Below, piece by piece: positions 17,817 to 26,745 of a stretch of 64,000 nucleotides of DNA (positions within the stretch are counted from its first letter, which is position 1; the number at the start of each line of letters is the position of its first letter). Below the pieces are notes generated by a model. That model saw nothing but the letters and a program-made list of their open reading frames with translations. It was not told the DNA's origin and made no database searches. A program made the position numbers and the translations under genes. The stretch spans positions 496,001 to 560,000 of the forward strand of contig CP150562.1 in the NCBI GenBank assembly GCA_049487715.1, written 5' to 3'. Origin of the DNA: Pycnococcus provasolii. Taxonomy: Eukaryota; Chlorophyta; Pseudoscourfieldiophyceae; Pseudoscourfieldiales.

Positions 17817-19640
17817 ATGGGCGTCACGTCCGAAGTGCAGGTGGGCGCCTCCGTCCCAGACGCCAACACAAAAAAGCTGCTCATGGCCGGAGAGGAACCC
17901 GACTACCCGAAAGGATTCATATTTGTACGCAAGTGCGCCGCGCCAGACCACTTCGAGGTGCCCGAGGGGAACGTGTGCGAAGTGTACCTGAAAGCGTGCC
18001 AGCGACTCCACATAACGGCCAACACGGCTGTGGCCACAGAGCTCATGCGAATTGCACGACGCGGACAAGACCTGCCGTACCACAAAACGCACGGGAAAAC
18101 ACGCGAGGAAATGCTGCAGGCCGCCTTCGACCACCTCGACATTGACGGAAGCGGGTACATCGAAGAGCACGAGCTCGTTGACTTGAAAAACGCCATTGTC
18201 ACGGGAACGCATAAGACGATGAAAACAGCAGCAGAGGAGTGGATGAGCTTCCTCGATCAGAACGCGGACGGAAAGGTGACGCGCGAGGAGTTTATCAGCG
18301 CTATGGACTTCATGCTCAGCAACCTCGATGACGACGAGTTCGAGGCGCACATGCTCGAGCACCTCGCCGTCGTACACAACTACCGCCTGCTCGACCGACG
18401 TGAAAAGCTCACCGTGCTCTTCCGAAAACTCGACAGCGACGGTAGCGGAAGCATCGAGCTTGGCGAATTCAAGGAGCTCAGCCTCGACATGAACCCAAAG
18501 AGCGACCTGGAGACGGCGAAGGAGAACATGGATTGGTTGGACGCGGATGGAGACAACAAAGTGACGCTCGAAGAGTTCCTTGAAGGAATGGAGTTCTTCA
18601 CAACTCAGCTCGACGACCTCGAGCTCGACGCTCTTATCCGCCAGTGCCTCGAGAGCTCGCACTACCACGACCTCGACCTGTCGAGGTTCTACATCGGCGA
18701 CAAGGGCGCAATCGCGCTTGCGGAGTGCTTGCATGTGGACAAGCACCTCGGCAAGCTCATCCTGAAGGGATGCGGCATACACAACAAGGGCGCCATTGCC
18801 ATAGCGAACGCGCTCGCCACGCACCCGTCCTGCGCAGGACTTGACCTCAGCGATAATCCCATTTCGTACGGTGCAGGTGACGCGCTCAAAGCGATGCTTG
18901 AGTCGAACGTTCGCATGCAGGATATCGACATCGACGGAACGCACATCCGGCCGAGACATGTGGTGTGTCGCACGCACAGCGAGCTTGGACCGGCACGCTA
19001 CGAGGGTGGCGAGGAATTCCTCGAGCTTGCAAGCCACAACGCCGCGCAACCGCCAATCGAGCGCACTGACGTTCTCACAATCCTTCGCGAGCAACGTGAC
19101 GAGGTTAAATCTGTGTTCTATTCTCTCGCGGGTGTCGACGGCCGTCTGACGCTCGAAGAATTGCGTGATGGCTTGCTAGACTGGGGCGCAGAGTCGTGGG
19201 GCGTAGTCCCTAATGAGCTCGTCGCGGCGCTCGCACCCGAGCGAATCTTTGAGAATGACGTCGACATGAACGACAATCTTAGCTATGGCGAATTCGTCGC
19301 ATACCTCAGGCGAGAGGACAAGCGTGCGCGCGTGGCAGAAGCAATTTTCGAGCGAAAGGGCATGGTGAAGGTGCTGTTCTATGATATGGCCGGAGAAGAT
19401 GGGCGGCTGAGCCTATCGGAGTTTGTGGAAAAACTACGCTCCTGCGTTGCGGAGTCTGGCATTGGCCCGGAGGGCTGGGGTGTTCACGACAGCCACATTG
19501 TAGAGGTACTGCGTCCCGAGTACTTTTTCGAGTCATCACGCGGCGATGATCACTTGGACGACCAGTCAACGGGTCTGCTGACGTGGGGCGAGTTTTGGTC
19601 ATCACTCAGGAAGATGGTGGGCATTATGTCTCTGTCGTAA
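17817..19640 (+). CDS. EF-hand and leucine-rich-repeat calcium sensor
   Basis: A 607-residue protein. Four canonical EF-hand loops are visible: DIDGSGYIEEHE (108-119), DQNADGKVTREE (147-158), DSDGSGSIELGE (206-217) and DADGDNKVTLEE (242-253), each with a Glu at position 12. Residues about 285-370 form ribonuclease-inhibitor-type LRRs (LGKLILKGCGIHNKGAIAIA, GLDLSDNPISYGAGDAL). The C-terminal half has degenerate EF-like units (GVDGRLTLEELRDGLL, GEDGRLSLSEFVEKL), probably structural. No membrane segment or kinase domain is present, so it is probably a cytosolic or flagellar Ca2+-responsive scaffold. The ATG sits in a good context (ACCATGG). Confidence 0.85.
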   Translation: MGVTSEVQVGASVPDANTKKLLMAGEEPDYPKGFIFVRKCAAPDHFEVPEGNVCEVYLKACQRLHITANTAVATELMRIARRGQDLPYHKTHGKTREEMLQAAFDHLDIDGSGYIEEHELVDLKNAIVTGTHKTMKTAAEEWMSFLDQNADGKVTREEFISAMDFMLSNLDDDEFEAHMLEHLAVVHNYRLLDRREKLTVLFRKLDSDGSGSIELGEFKELSLDMNPKSDLETAKENMDWLDADGDNKVTLEEFLEGMEFFTTQLDDLELDALIRQCLESSHYHDLDLSRFYIGDKGAIALAECLHVDKHLGKLILKGCGIHNKGAIAIANALATHPSCAGLDLSDNPISYGAGDALKAMLESNVRMQDIDIDGTHIRPRHVVCRTHSELGPARYEGGEEFLELASHNAAQPPIERTDVLTILREQRDEVKSVFYSLAGVDGRLTLEELRDGLLDWGAESWGVVPNELVAALAPERIFENDVDMNDNLSYGEFVAYLRREDKRARVAEAIFERKGMVKVLFYDMAGEDGRLSLSEFVEKLRSCVAESGIGPEGWGVHDSHIVEVLRPEYFFESSRGDDHLDDQSTGLLTWGEFWSSLRKMVGIMSLS

Positions 19641-20101
19641 CGAACTTTGAAACATTTTATAAATTTATTGGCGTGGGCTTCTTGACCTCTTGCGGTACGG
19701 ACATACCATCCACCGAGCACCACTTCCAGGTCGAGTGTTAGGGTTAGGGTTAGGGCTAGGTCAGCCCTAACCCTAACCCTAGCCCGAAACGAACGGGATC
19801 AGCTGATCACCCGCCGAGGACCTCCGCCAAGACCTCCGCCAAGGCGCGAAACGAAACCTCGTGATGAACCTCAGGATCAAATACTTGGTAAGGTGGACGA
19901 AAACGCGCGACTTGCACGTTGCAAACGTTGCACTGGGAAAGTTTCGCTATTCGACTTGGTCTGGTCGGAAAGCCCTGCATAGAGCCGCACCCCCCGACTC
20001 AAACAAAGCCAACCCGTCACCCCCCTGCCTGGCCGGACGTTGGGACCAGGTGGCGCCAACTCGTTCTTCCAAACAGCTCGCTTTTCTTTTCTCATAGTCC
20101 T
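19641..20101. other. Intergenic with telomere-like inverted repeat
   Basis: 461 bp between two plus-strand genes. The main structure is the inverted telomeric repeat at 19738-19781. The rest has no recognised element. Confidence 0.5.
19738..19781. repeat. Telomere-like inverted repeat (hairpin)
   Basis: TTAGGG-type units on the left are followed by CCCTAA-type units on the right. The 18-bp arms (19739-19756 and 19764-19781) are perfectly complementary around the 7-nt loop TAGGTCA. Confidence 0.85.
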
Positions 20102-23100
20102 ATGAGCGCGCGGCGACGGCCGGCCGGTGCGTCGCACTCGCGCCTGAACTCGCCTGCAAGCGGCGGCCGTCTCGGCTTGCAACGGACGACGCAAGGAGCA
20201 AGCAACTCAGCGGGCAAACTGAAAAGTCCGCCGGTGAGTGGAGGGGGAGCAAGCACGCTAGGTGAATGGGAGTCCAGACAAATGGCAACCACAGAGTCGA
20301 CGTGGTCGCGGGTCCCGGAGTCCGTGCGCGAGAGTGTGAAGAGGGCGCACGAGGTGCTGCGACCGGGCGGCGCGACCGCTGAAGAACCGAAGCTCAATGC
20401 AAACTCACCACACGTCAGCGCGTCGTTGCTGCGGCGTGTCGACGACGCCGTGAATCAGCAGCGACCGATGAACGTGTCTTGGCGTGGGACGGTCGAGAGT
20501 GCCGCAAGCCCTCTCATGTCACCTCCAGTGACGCCCGCATATGCAAGCACGAAAACACCTGCGAATGACAGCACGCTTGGACGAACGAGAACAGGCGCTA
20601 CAGACGCCGTTGCCGCAAGCCGCGCGAGAGACGAGGCGCTCGCCGCGGCGGCGAGGGCCATGGAGGCTGCTGCTTCGGCGCGGGCAGCTGCCGAATCAGT
20701 GGTAGCACGTGACAGCGCTCAAGCGGCCGAAGCGAGCTCGAGTGCGCAAATTGCGGTCGATGCTGCGCAGAGAGCGGAGGCGGCGGTGGCAGCAGCCGCG
20801 CGGGCGCACGAACAACGACTTTTTGCCGCCATCGGCGACGCAAGCGCCGAGGCGCGCGAGGCGGCAACATCCGCCACAAATGATTTAGCCGCCGAGTTGC
20901 GTGGCGCCCTGGACGAGGAGCGTGCAAGGCGGGAGGCTATCGAGCGGCGATGGAGTGAAGAGCTCATTGGAATGAATGAGCAAGCCACTGCCGACGTGAC
21001 CGCTCAGCTACGCGAGGCCCTAGACAATGAACGCGCTGCACGCGAGGCTTCCGAAAGGCGCTATTTTGCGGAGCTTGACGGCATGCGTCACGAGCTTGCT
21101 CAACTCCGAGCCGCTCAATCGCCTGCGGTATCGTCTGTTGCAGCCGAGTCTCTTCGAAGCGCAGTCGGCGAAATACGCGGTGCTCAGGACGAAAGTCTGC
21201 AAGAGATGGGAGTGATGGGCGACGAGCTGGTGCGGTTACGCGCGCGAGTGAACAATGCTGAGGAAAGTGCAAGAGGTGCGATTGATCACGTAGCCATGGA
21301 GGCGGCGAAGCGTGGAGAAGCTGACTCGAGATTGATGGACTGCGTCACTGCTTTACAAGACGCGCTTGGTGAACAAGCGGGTGCCACCAGCATAGAGTCA
21401 GAATCGGCAGAAGAGCGACAGGCGTGGTCGCACGATGTCGAGGTGCGCGTAGGCGCACTTGAAGATAAGGCTGATGTGTCTGCGGCAACCTCTGAGCGCC
21501 TCACGGATTCTCTCGCACGACTTAATGACCTCATTGGAGCAGCGCAGGCAGACCGTCAGAATTTGGCAAAGCGCGTCGACGAAATGTCCGCGGAATCAAA
21601 AGATTACGCTGCACTACCTAGACGCTTGGACAACCTCGAATCATCCGTGGCTTCTGCGTCGGCGGGCGTTGACGAATCACTGGGCATCGCGAAGCGCGCA
21701 AATTCGACGGCAGAGAGGATCAGCGAGCAAGTGTGGCAGCTCAAGTCTGATTTGGCAGAGATGACGAGCCTAAGCCGGCGTGTGGCCTCACTGGAAAGTG
21801 GCGCAGAGCACACAGAATCCTCGGTTTCGACTCGTGTCGACGAGACAATGCGCGTAGTGGCAACGATGCGAGATGACCTTGAGCAAGTGCGCAAAAGCGT
21901 CGACATTGCGGCGAAACAACGCCGTGAACTTGCAGAGTCTGCCGCTGCTACCCGAGCTATTGCACAGGCCGCACATCAGGAAGCTAAGGCAGCAGTGCAT
22001 GATTCCACTCAAACGCTGTCCGACTATGCGCACGAATTTAGCTCACAGCGGGAAACTTCAGAAGCTGCACGCGCTGCAGCATCAGCTGCCGCAAAAGATG
22101 CTTCAGAGGCCCGCGAGGCGGCATCTTCGGCACTGAAGGTGGCTCAGGAAGCAGCAGACCAGCTTGTAGAGGCAATGGCGGAGGCAACGGCTCTGCAGGC
22201 GACGATGAGCGTGGCTGCAACATCGCGTAATGGAGTGCACCAACTCTCTGACACATCTCATGCGGATTTAGCATCAGTTCCTCTTGGAATTCAGCAGCTT
22301 GCTCAGCTTACTGGGCGCGTCACTCGCCTGGCGTACCGAGGGGCTCCCGAGGGAGCACTCGCCGAGCTCGTTGAGAATGTTAGAGCCCTCATCGCCGATA
22401 AGATGCAAATGGTAGCGGAAAATCTGCCAGAACGGGTGCGCGCACTTGAGGAGTCAGTCCACTCTGAGGGTGCGCGCGTCGAGAATGACGTTCGCGATCG
22501 CATGGAGGTTATCGCGGCAGAAGCAAGGAGCGCAGTCTCTGCCTGTGCTGATGCGTCCAGTATGGCAAATGCTGCGCAAGCATCGGGCGATGCAGCAGTT
22601 GCGGCAGCTGCCGAGGCTCTCACCAAGGCGGATAGCACTGTGGCGATGGCAGCGGCATCTGCAGCACGAGCTGAGCAAAAAGCAGACGCCGCCTTTGCCA
22701 CAGCCGCCGCCGCAGGAGCTGCAGCTGAGAAGAAGGCAGACCAAGCGGCTCTCGCGAGTGCAGATGCAGCAGAGAAGGCTGTTTCATCTTCTGCTGTAAG
22801 CAAAGAGGCACGTGAGGGTTGCGAGCGAGCTCTGGAGACGTGTCGAAAGCTCTGCGCTGATGCCGTGGCTGCTGCCCGCGGGACACAGACGAAGGCGAGC
22901 AATGCTCTCGAGTTTGCGAAGCGCGCCCTGGTTGCGGCGGAGGGTGCCACGGCGAACGGATCACCGATGTCGAAGTTGGAACGTGCTGGCGTCTCATCCC
23001 CCAGCTCAGCCGTCGTGGAATCCTTCATGGTGCGCATAGAGGCTGTCGAGCATGCGTCGCATTCGATCGATCGGCGACTTGGACTCATCTTCCGCCGGGT

Positions 23101-24658
23101 GGAGCAGCTCGAAGAGACTGGCGGCGAAGCTCTTCTCTCGGCACATCCGGACGAGATAGCTGCGATGACTGCGGCGGCGGCTTCCGCAACGGGCGCGGTG
23201 AGATCCCTATCTTCGCGCGTGGATAACGCCGAGGCAGCGCTCGCTTCAGCACGTGACATTCCGAGACGCCTTCAGGTTCTGGAATCTTTGAAGGAATCAG
23301 AGTCAGACCTCGCACGTCGCGTGACAGTTCTTGAGGCCTCGGCGACGGATGCCACGGCGGCGGCTTCCGCAACGGGCGCGGTGAGATCCCTATCTTCGCG
23401 CATGGATAACGCCGAGGCAGCGCTCGCGTCAGCACGTGACACTCCGAGACGCCTTCAGGTTCTGGAATCTTTGAAGGAATCAGAGTCAGACCTCGCACGT
23501 CGCGTGACAGTTCTTGAGGCTTCGGCGACGGATGCCACGGCGGCGGCTTCCGCAACGGGCGCGGTGAGATCCCTATCTTCGCGCATGGATAACGCCGAGG
23601 TAGCACTCGCGTCAGCACGTGACACTCCGAGACGCCTTCAGGTTCTGGAATCTTTGAAGGAATCAGAGTCAGACCTCGCACGTCGCGTGACAGTTCTTGA
23701 GGCTTCGGCGACGGATGCCACGGCGGCGGCTTCCGCAACGGGCGCGGTGAGATCCCTATCTTCGCGCATGGATAACGCCGAGGCAGCACTCGCGTCAGCG
23801 CGTGACACTCCGAGACGCCTTCAGGTTCTGGAATCTTTGAAGGAATCAGAGTCAGACCTCGCACGTCGCGTGACAGTTCTTGAGGCTTCGGCGACGGATG
23901 CCGTATCGTCACCTCTCAGGGGTAGTGAGATTGTCTCTCTACCGCAGCGTCTTACCAGCGTCGAGGTGGCACTGGAGCGCTCGACGTCGAGCCTTTTACC
24001 ACGCCTTGAGCGTGTTGAGGCAGCTACACACAACATTGGCAACTTTAGCTCTCGCATTGCCGCAGCTGAGGAGGCTGCCTTAGGCGCCCGCACCGCAGCA
24101 GCTAACCATACGAGGTCTATAGAGGAACTCGAGACTCAGGTTCACCGTTCCCTCAAGCAGGGCGCATCGGCGGTGGAGGTGGCTGGAGATGTAGTTACAC
24201 GCACGCGCGCCTGCACAGCGCGCGTGAACGAGCTTGAGGAGCGCGTGGCTACCGCGTTAGTTTCCGCTCGCGACGCGTCTCAAAATGCGGAGTCGGCTAA
24301 GGCAGAGATTCGTGACGCACGCCGAGATGCCTCGGCGGAAGCTCGCCAGTTGCGTTCGAGCGTGGAGGCGGCGGCGGCCGCGACGCACCGCCTTGGCGAG
24401 TGGGCAGGCAAGGCGGAAGACGCACTCGACCGTTTGCGTCGTGAGCGCAGCAGCGTTCCTGCCTCATCCTTTGTAGGCTCACCTTCTCCTGCGGCCCAAA
24501 CGTTGACGGCTTCGCCGAGCCCGCCGCCTGTGCTCGCGATGGCTTCGCCGAGCCCGCCGCCTGTGCTCGCTATGGCTTCGCCGAGCCCGCCGCCTGTGCT
24601 CGCAACGCAATTAGCGGCGGGCTCGGATGACGAGGACTACGACGACCCGTTCGGGTAG
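20102..24658 (+). CDS. Large Ala-rich coiled-coil protein
   Basis: A 1518-residue protein that is mostly coiled coil. An N-terminal basic Ser/Pro-rich region is followed by about 1300 residues of Ala/Glu/Arg heptad-like sequence with recurring VA(S/A)LE and LPRRLDNLESSV-type motifs. A 61-residue block (GAVRSLSSR, PRRLQVLESLKESESDLARR) is repeated four times. The C-terminus has three SPSPPPVLAMA units and an acidic end DDEDYDDPFG. No motor or enzymatic domain is seen. It could be a centrosomal, basal-body, Golgi-tether or cytoskeletal scaffold; the sequence does not decide. The start is the ATG at 20102; the frame is open further upstream but without ATG. Confidence 0.75.
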   Translation: MSARRRPAGASHSRLNSPASGGRLGLQRTTQGASNSAGKLKSPPVSGGGASTLGEWESRQMATTESTWSRVPESVRESVKRAHEVLRPGGATAEEPKLNANSPHVSASLLRRVDDAVNQQRPMNVSWRGTVESAASPLMSPPVTPAYASTKTPANDSTLGRTRTGATDAVAASRARDEALAAAARAMEAAASARAAAESVVARDSAQAAEASSSAQIAVDAAQRAEAAVAAAARAHEQRLFAAIGDASAEAREAATSATNDLAAELRGALDEERARREAIERRWSEELIGMNEQATADVTAQLREALDNERAAREASERRYFAELDGMRHELAQLRAAQSPAVSSVAAESLRSAVGEIRGAQDESLQEMGVMGDELVRLRARVNNAEESARGAIDHVAMEAAKRGEADSRLMDCVTALQDALGEQAGATSIESESAEERQAWSHDVEVRVGALEDKADVSAATSERLTDSLARLNDLIGAAQADRQNLAKRVDEMSAESKDYAALPRRLDNLESSVASASAGVDESLGIAKRANSTAERISEQVWQLKSDLAEMTSLSRRVASLESGAEHTESSVSTRVDETMRVVATMRDDLEQVRKSVDIAAKQRRELAESAAATRAIAQAAHQEAKAAVHDSTQTLSDYAHEFSSQRETSEAARAAASAAAKDASEAREAASSALKVAQEAADQLVEAMAEATALQATMSVAATSRNGVHQLSDTSHADLASVPLGIQQLAQLTGRVTRLAYRGAPEGALAELVENVRALIADKMQMVAENLPERVRALEESVHSEGARVENDVRDRMEVIAAEARSAVSACADASSMANAAQASGDAAVAAAAEALTKADSTVAMAAASAARAEQKADAAFATAAAAGAAAEKKADQAALASADAAEKAVSSSAVSKEAREGCERALETCRKLCADAVAAARGTQTKASNALEFAKRALVAAEGATANGSPMSKLERAGVSSPSSAVVESFMVRIEAVEHASHSIDRRLGLIFRRVEQLEETGGEALLSAHPDEIAAMTAAAASATGAVRSLSSRVDNAEAALASARDIPRRLQVLESLKESESDLARRVTVLEASATDATAAASATGAVRSLSSRMDNAEAALASARDTPRRLQVLESLKESESDLARRVTVLEASATDATAAASATGAVRSLSSRMDNAEVALASARDTPRRLQVLESLKESESDLARRVTVLEASATDATAAASATGAVRSLSSRMDNAEAALASARDTPRRLQVLESLKESESDLARRVTVLEASATDAVSSPLRGSEIVSLPQRLTSVEVALERSTSSLLPRLERVEAATHNIGNFSSRIAAAEEAALGARTAAANHTRSIEELETQVHRSLKQGASAVEVAGDVVTRTRACTARVNELEERVATALVSARDASQNAESAKAEIRDARRDASAEARQLRSSVEAAAAATHRLGEWAGKAEDALDRLRRERSSVPASSFVGSPSPAAQTLTASPSPPPVLAMASPSPPPVLAMASPSPPPVLATQLAAGSDDEDYDDPFG
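23171..23902. repeat. 183-bp tandem repeat, four copies
   Basis: The unit begins at about 23171, 23354, 23537 and 23720. Copies differ at only a few bases and encode 61 residues each, an exact multiple of three that keeps the coding frame. Confidence 0.9.
24509..24607. repeat. 33-bp tandem repeat, three copies
   Basis: Near-identical units at 24509, 24542 and 24575 encode the Ser/Pro-rich ASPSPPPVLAM block at the protein's C-terminus. Confidence 0.9.
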
Positions 24659-24668
24659 GATAATGTAT

Positions 24669-24673
24669 TGTAA
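24669..24673 (+). terminator. TGTAA poly(A) signal of the coiled-coil gene
   Basis: TGTAA lies 11-15 nt after the stop codon in an AT-rich context. Confidence 0.5.
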
Positions 24674-24716
24674 ATTTAAGTTAATTCTTTACCACAGGCG
24701 CACGTAGTATCCAACG

Positions 24717-26339
24717 CTATACTGATACTTCTACAGCTGTTAGCTCGTCTTTGTCACCGTTGCGATCAACAACGACCGTGAAGCCGGCAAGCACAGCGAG
24801 AAGCTGTGATACAAGAATGTATACCTCAACCATCGAGATCATAGAGATGCCAACGAATAGACCTAGGTAGCCACCCACAACGCCGAATAACGTAACTAAC
24901 GACATCGAAGCACTCTCCTCGCGGTCCGTCTCGAAATCGGACAGCTTCACGACAATGTGGGAAGAGCCATCGTGTCCTTTTGACATGCCCAGAGCCGCGC
25001 GCATGATATAACTGAGTTCACCCACGTCCACTTTGATGTTGTAAGTCAAGTCCGAGCACGGGCGCTCGCACTCATTCTCGCATTCGACGGCGTTCAAATC
25101 ACATTTCATCTGCGCTGGAACAGTTGCGGTCATATTGCCTTGTCTAAGCTGCTCCTTCTGGTATTCGGACAGCAATTCCTGGCATTGTTTTGACAACTCT
25201 GGTGTAACGCCGTTACCGTCGAGGCATGCTTCGCGATCGTTAAGAATCCGGCACACCTCCGAGCACCGAGACTCGCACACTTCCACAAGATATCCCTCCT
25301 CTCGAACGCAACCGTACTGGTTCCAAGGCTTACCCAGCCGCTCTGTTCGCTCTCGCTCAGGATACACGTGCGAAGAAAAGTCGACAGCCAAGATACCATC
25401 CTTGGGTGACCTGGTAGGGCTTCGAACCGCCATGTTTTTATTTGGCATGTACGCGGCAACGCCCCATGCGTCCAGTCCGATTTCGGACGAAACCGCTGTC
25501 GCAATCAAGAGATTTTCTGACCCTGTCGTATTTTGTAAAATATTGTCGACGACATCCGACTCTGTCTCACTCGACATGTTGAATCTCGGGTCGAGTCGCA
25601 GTACGAGCGCGCTCGGATTGCCCAGGGCGAGCTCGGCAGCCTGCCCTTTGCTGTTATAGTGCAAGCAGTAGCCGACATTCCTTGAGTAAGTGACGTTCCA
25701 AAAGCCGCTCTGATAGAGTTTCGAGCCTACGCCGCAGTCCTCAATCAATGTACCTGAATTGGTCTCGACCGAGCAACTTGTAAGTGCCCTCTGAAGCGCC
25801 AGGTCCTTGGCGAACGTTTGCGTGTGAAAGTCTCCTTTTGCAAGTAGCTCCTCGCCCTCCTCAAACGTGACGTATTCAAGCGCCACGGCATGCGCTAGCC
25901 AGTCCTCCTGGTCGAACTCGTATATGTGAGGTTCGAGCGAACAAAATACGAGCGCCGGCAGCGTTCCGTTTATCACTGGACTTACCTTCTCAACCACAGA
26001 GTAACTATACTTCCGATACTCGCGAACGGAAATCGCGCAGAAGTACATCGCAGCCCCTGCCGCCACGATGGTCATGATTGTGAAAACGAGCCGCGTGAGG
26101 AATGAGTGCTTCGTGTCTAGCGCACGCGGTAAGCCGTGCATCGACAACCGCTCGACGTGGAATTCAACCACGTCGGCAAAATCTGTCAGTACTTGGCCAG
26201 TCTCGTAACGCTTCTTGACATCCTTGAAGTACTTCGACGGCATGTCCGCAATGGCGCCTGCTGCGTCCACCGTGAAGACCTTCCCCGCCGGCTTCCCGGT
26301 CCCTGAACCTTCCCCTGCGTTGTGCGTCGTGCGTTGCAT
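24717..26339 (-). CDS. DEG/ENaC (ASIC-like) cation channel
   Basis: A 540-residue protein with the degenerin/ENaC/ASIC layout. The cytosolic N-terminus has the His-Gly gating motif (LSMHGL, H68-G69). TM1 is at about 82-104 (LVFTIMTIVAAGAAMYFC), and the post-TM1 strand LPALVFCSL is the equivalent of the family's PAVTLCN. A large extracellular domain follows with paired cysteines (CESRCSEVC, CENECERPCSDLTYN) and several N-glycosylation sites. TM2 at about 483-518 carries GGYLGLFVGISMISMVEVYI, matching the GGQLGLFIGAS signature, with the G-x-S filter as GIS (497-499). The family forms trimeric Na+ channels gated by protons, peptides or force. It is best known in animals, with scattered protist reports, so presence in a green alga is notable. 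The start is the ATG at 26339; GTG codons upstream are not needed. Confidence 0.85.
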   Translation of the reverse strand: MQRTTHNAGEGSGTGKPAGKVFTVDAAGAIADMPSKYFKDVKKRYETGQVLTDFADVVEFHVERLSMHGLPRALDTKHSFLTRLVFTIMTIVAAGAAMYFCAISVREYRKYSYSVVEKVSPVINGTLPALVFCSLEPHIYEFDQEDWLAHAVALEYVTFEEGEELLAKGDFHTQTFAKDLALQRALTSCSVETNSGTLIEDCGVGSKLYQSGFWNVTYSRNVGYCLHYNSKGQAAELALGNPSALVLRLDPRFNMSSETESDVVDNILQNTTGSENLLIATAVSSEIGLDAWGVAAYMPNKNMAVRSPTRSPKDGILAVDFSSHVYPERERTERLGKPWNQYGCVREEGYLVEVCESRCSEVCRILNDREACLDGNGVTPELSKQCQELLSEYQKEQLRQGNMTATVPAQMKCDLNAVECENECERPCSDLTYNIKVDVGELSYIMRAALGMSKGHDGSSHIVVKLSDFETDREESASMSLVTLFGVVGGYLGLFVGISMISMVEVYILVSQLLAVLAGFTVVVDRNGDKDELTAVEVSV

Positions 26340-26745
26340 CGGCCGGGGCGCGGCCCACACCGCAAATGCAGAGTTACCAAACGGTATTGTCGGTATATTA
26401 GATATTTAAGCTGAGGATGGCCGCCGGCCGCCGAGGTGAGGTGGATAGACGACCTCAGTCAGTGGCTTAGTCAACTCAGGCCGTCGCGTGCAACAACAGG
26501 CGGCAGGTTGTCGAGGAGTTAGTCGTTCAGTCGTTGCCTCGGGTTAGGCAACACTGTGCACTGTGTGGGCGAGGCAGATTCCGAAAAGAAGAGCGAGTTT
26601 TCTTTTGGGGTTTACTTTTTGGGGACCAATTGCAAAAAGAAGTAAACCCCAACTGGGAGACATTTTGGTCCGGGCGAGTCGAGTGGCGGCGGCGGCCCCT
26701 CCTCCTCTTGTCACAGTCTGGGAACTTTGCTCCGCCGTCGTCGCC
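26340..26745. promoter_or_regulatory. Divergent promoter region
   Basis: 406 bp lies between the channel gene and the Puf6-like gene. An AT-rich patch (26380-26410, with ATATTAGATATTTAAG) near the channel start could be a core promoter. No other element was recognised. Confidence 0.4.

Noticed and set aside
17769-19094. 441-codon minus-strand frame
   Set aside because: Antisense shadow of the EF-hand/LRR gene; no recognisable protein features.
22303-23259. 318-codon minus-strand frame, Ala/Ser-rich
   Set aside because: Antisense of the coiled-coil gene; composition follows the sense codons.
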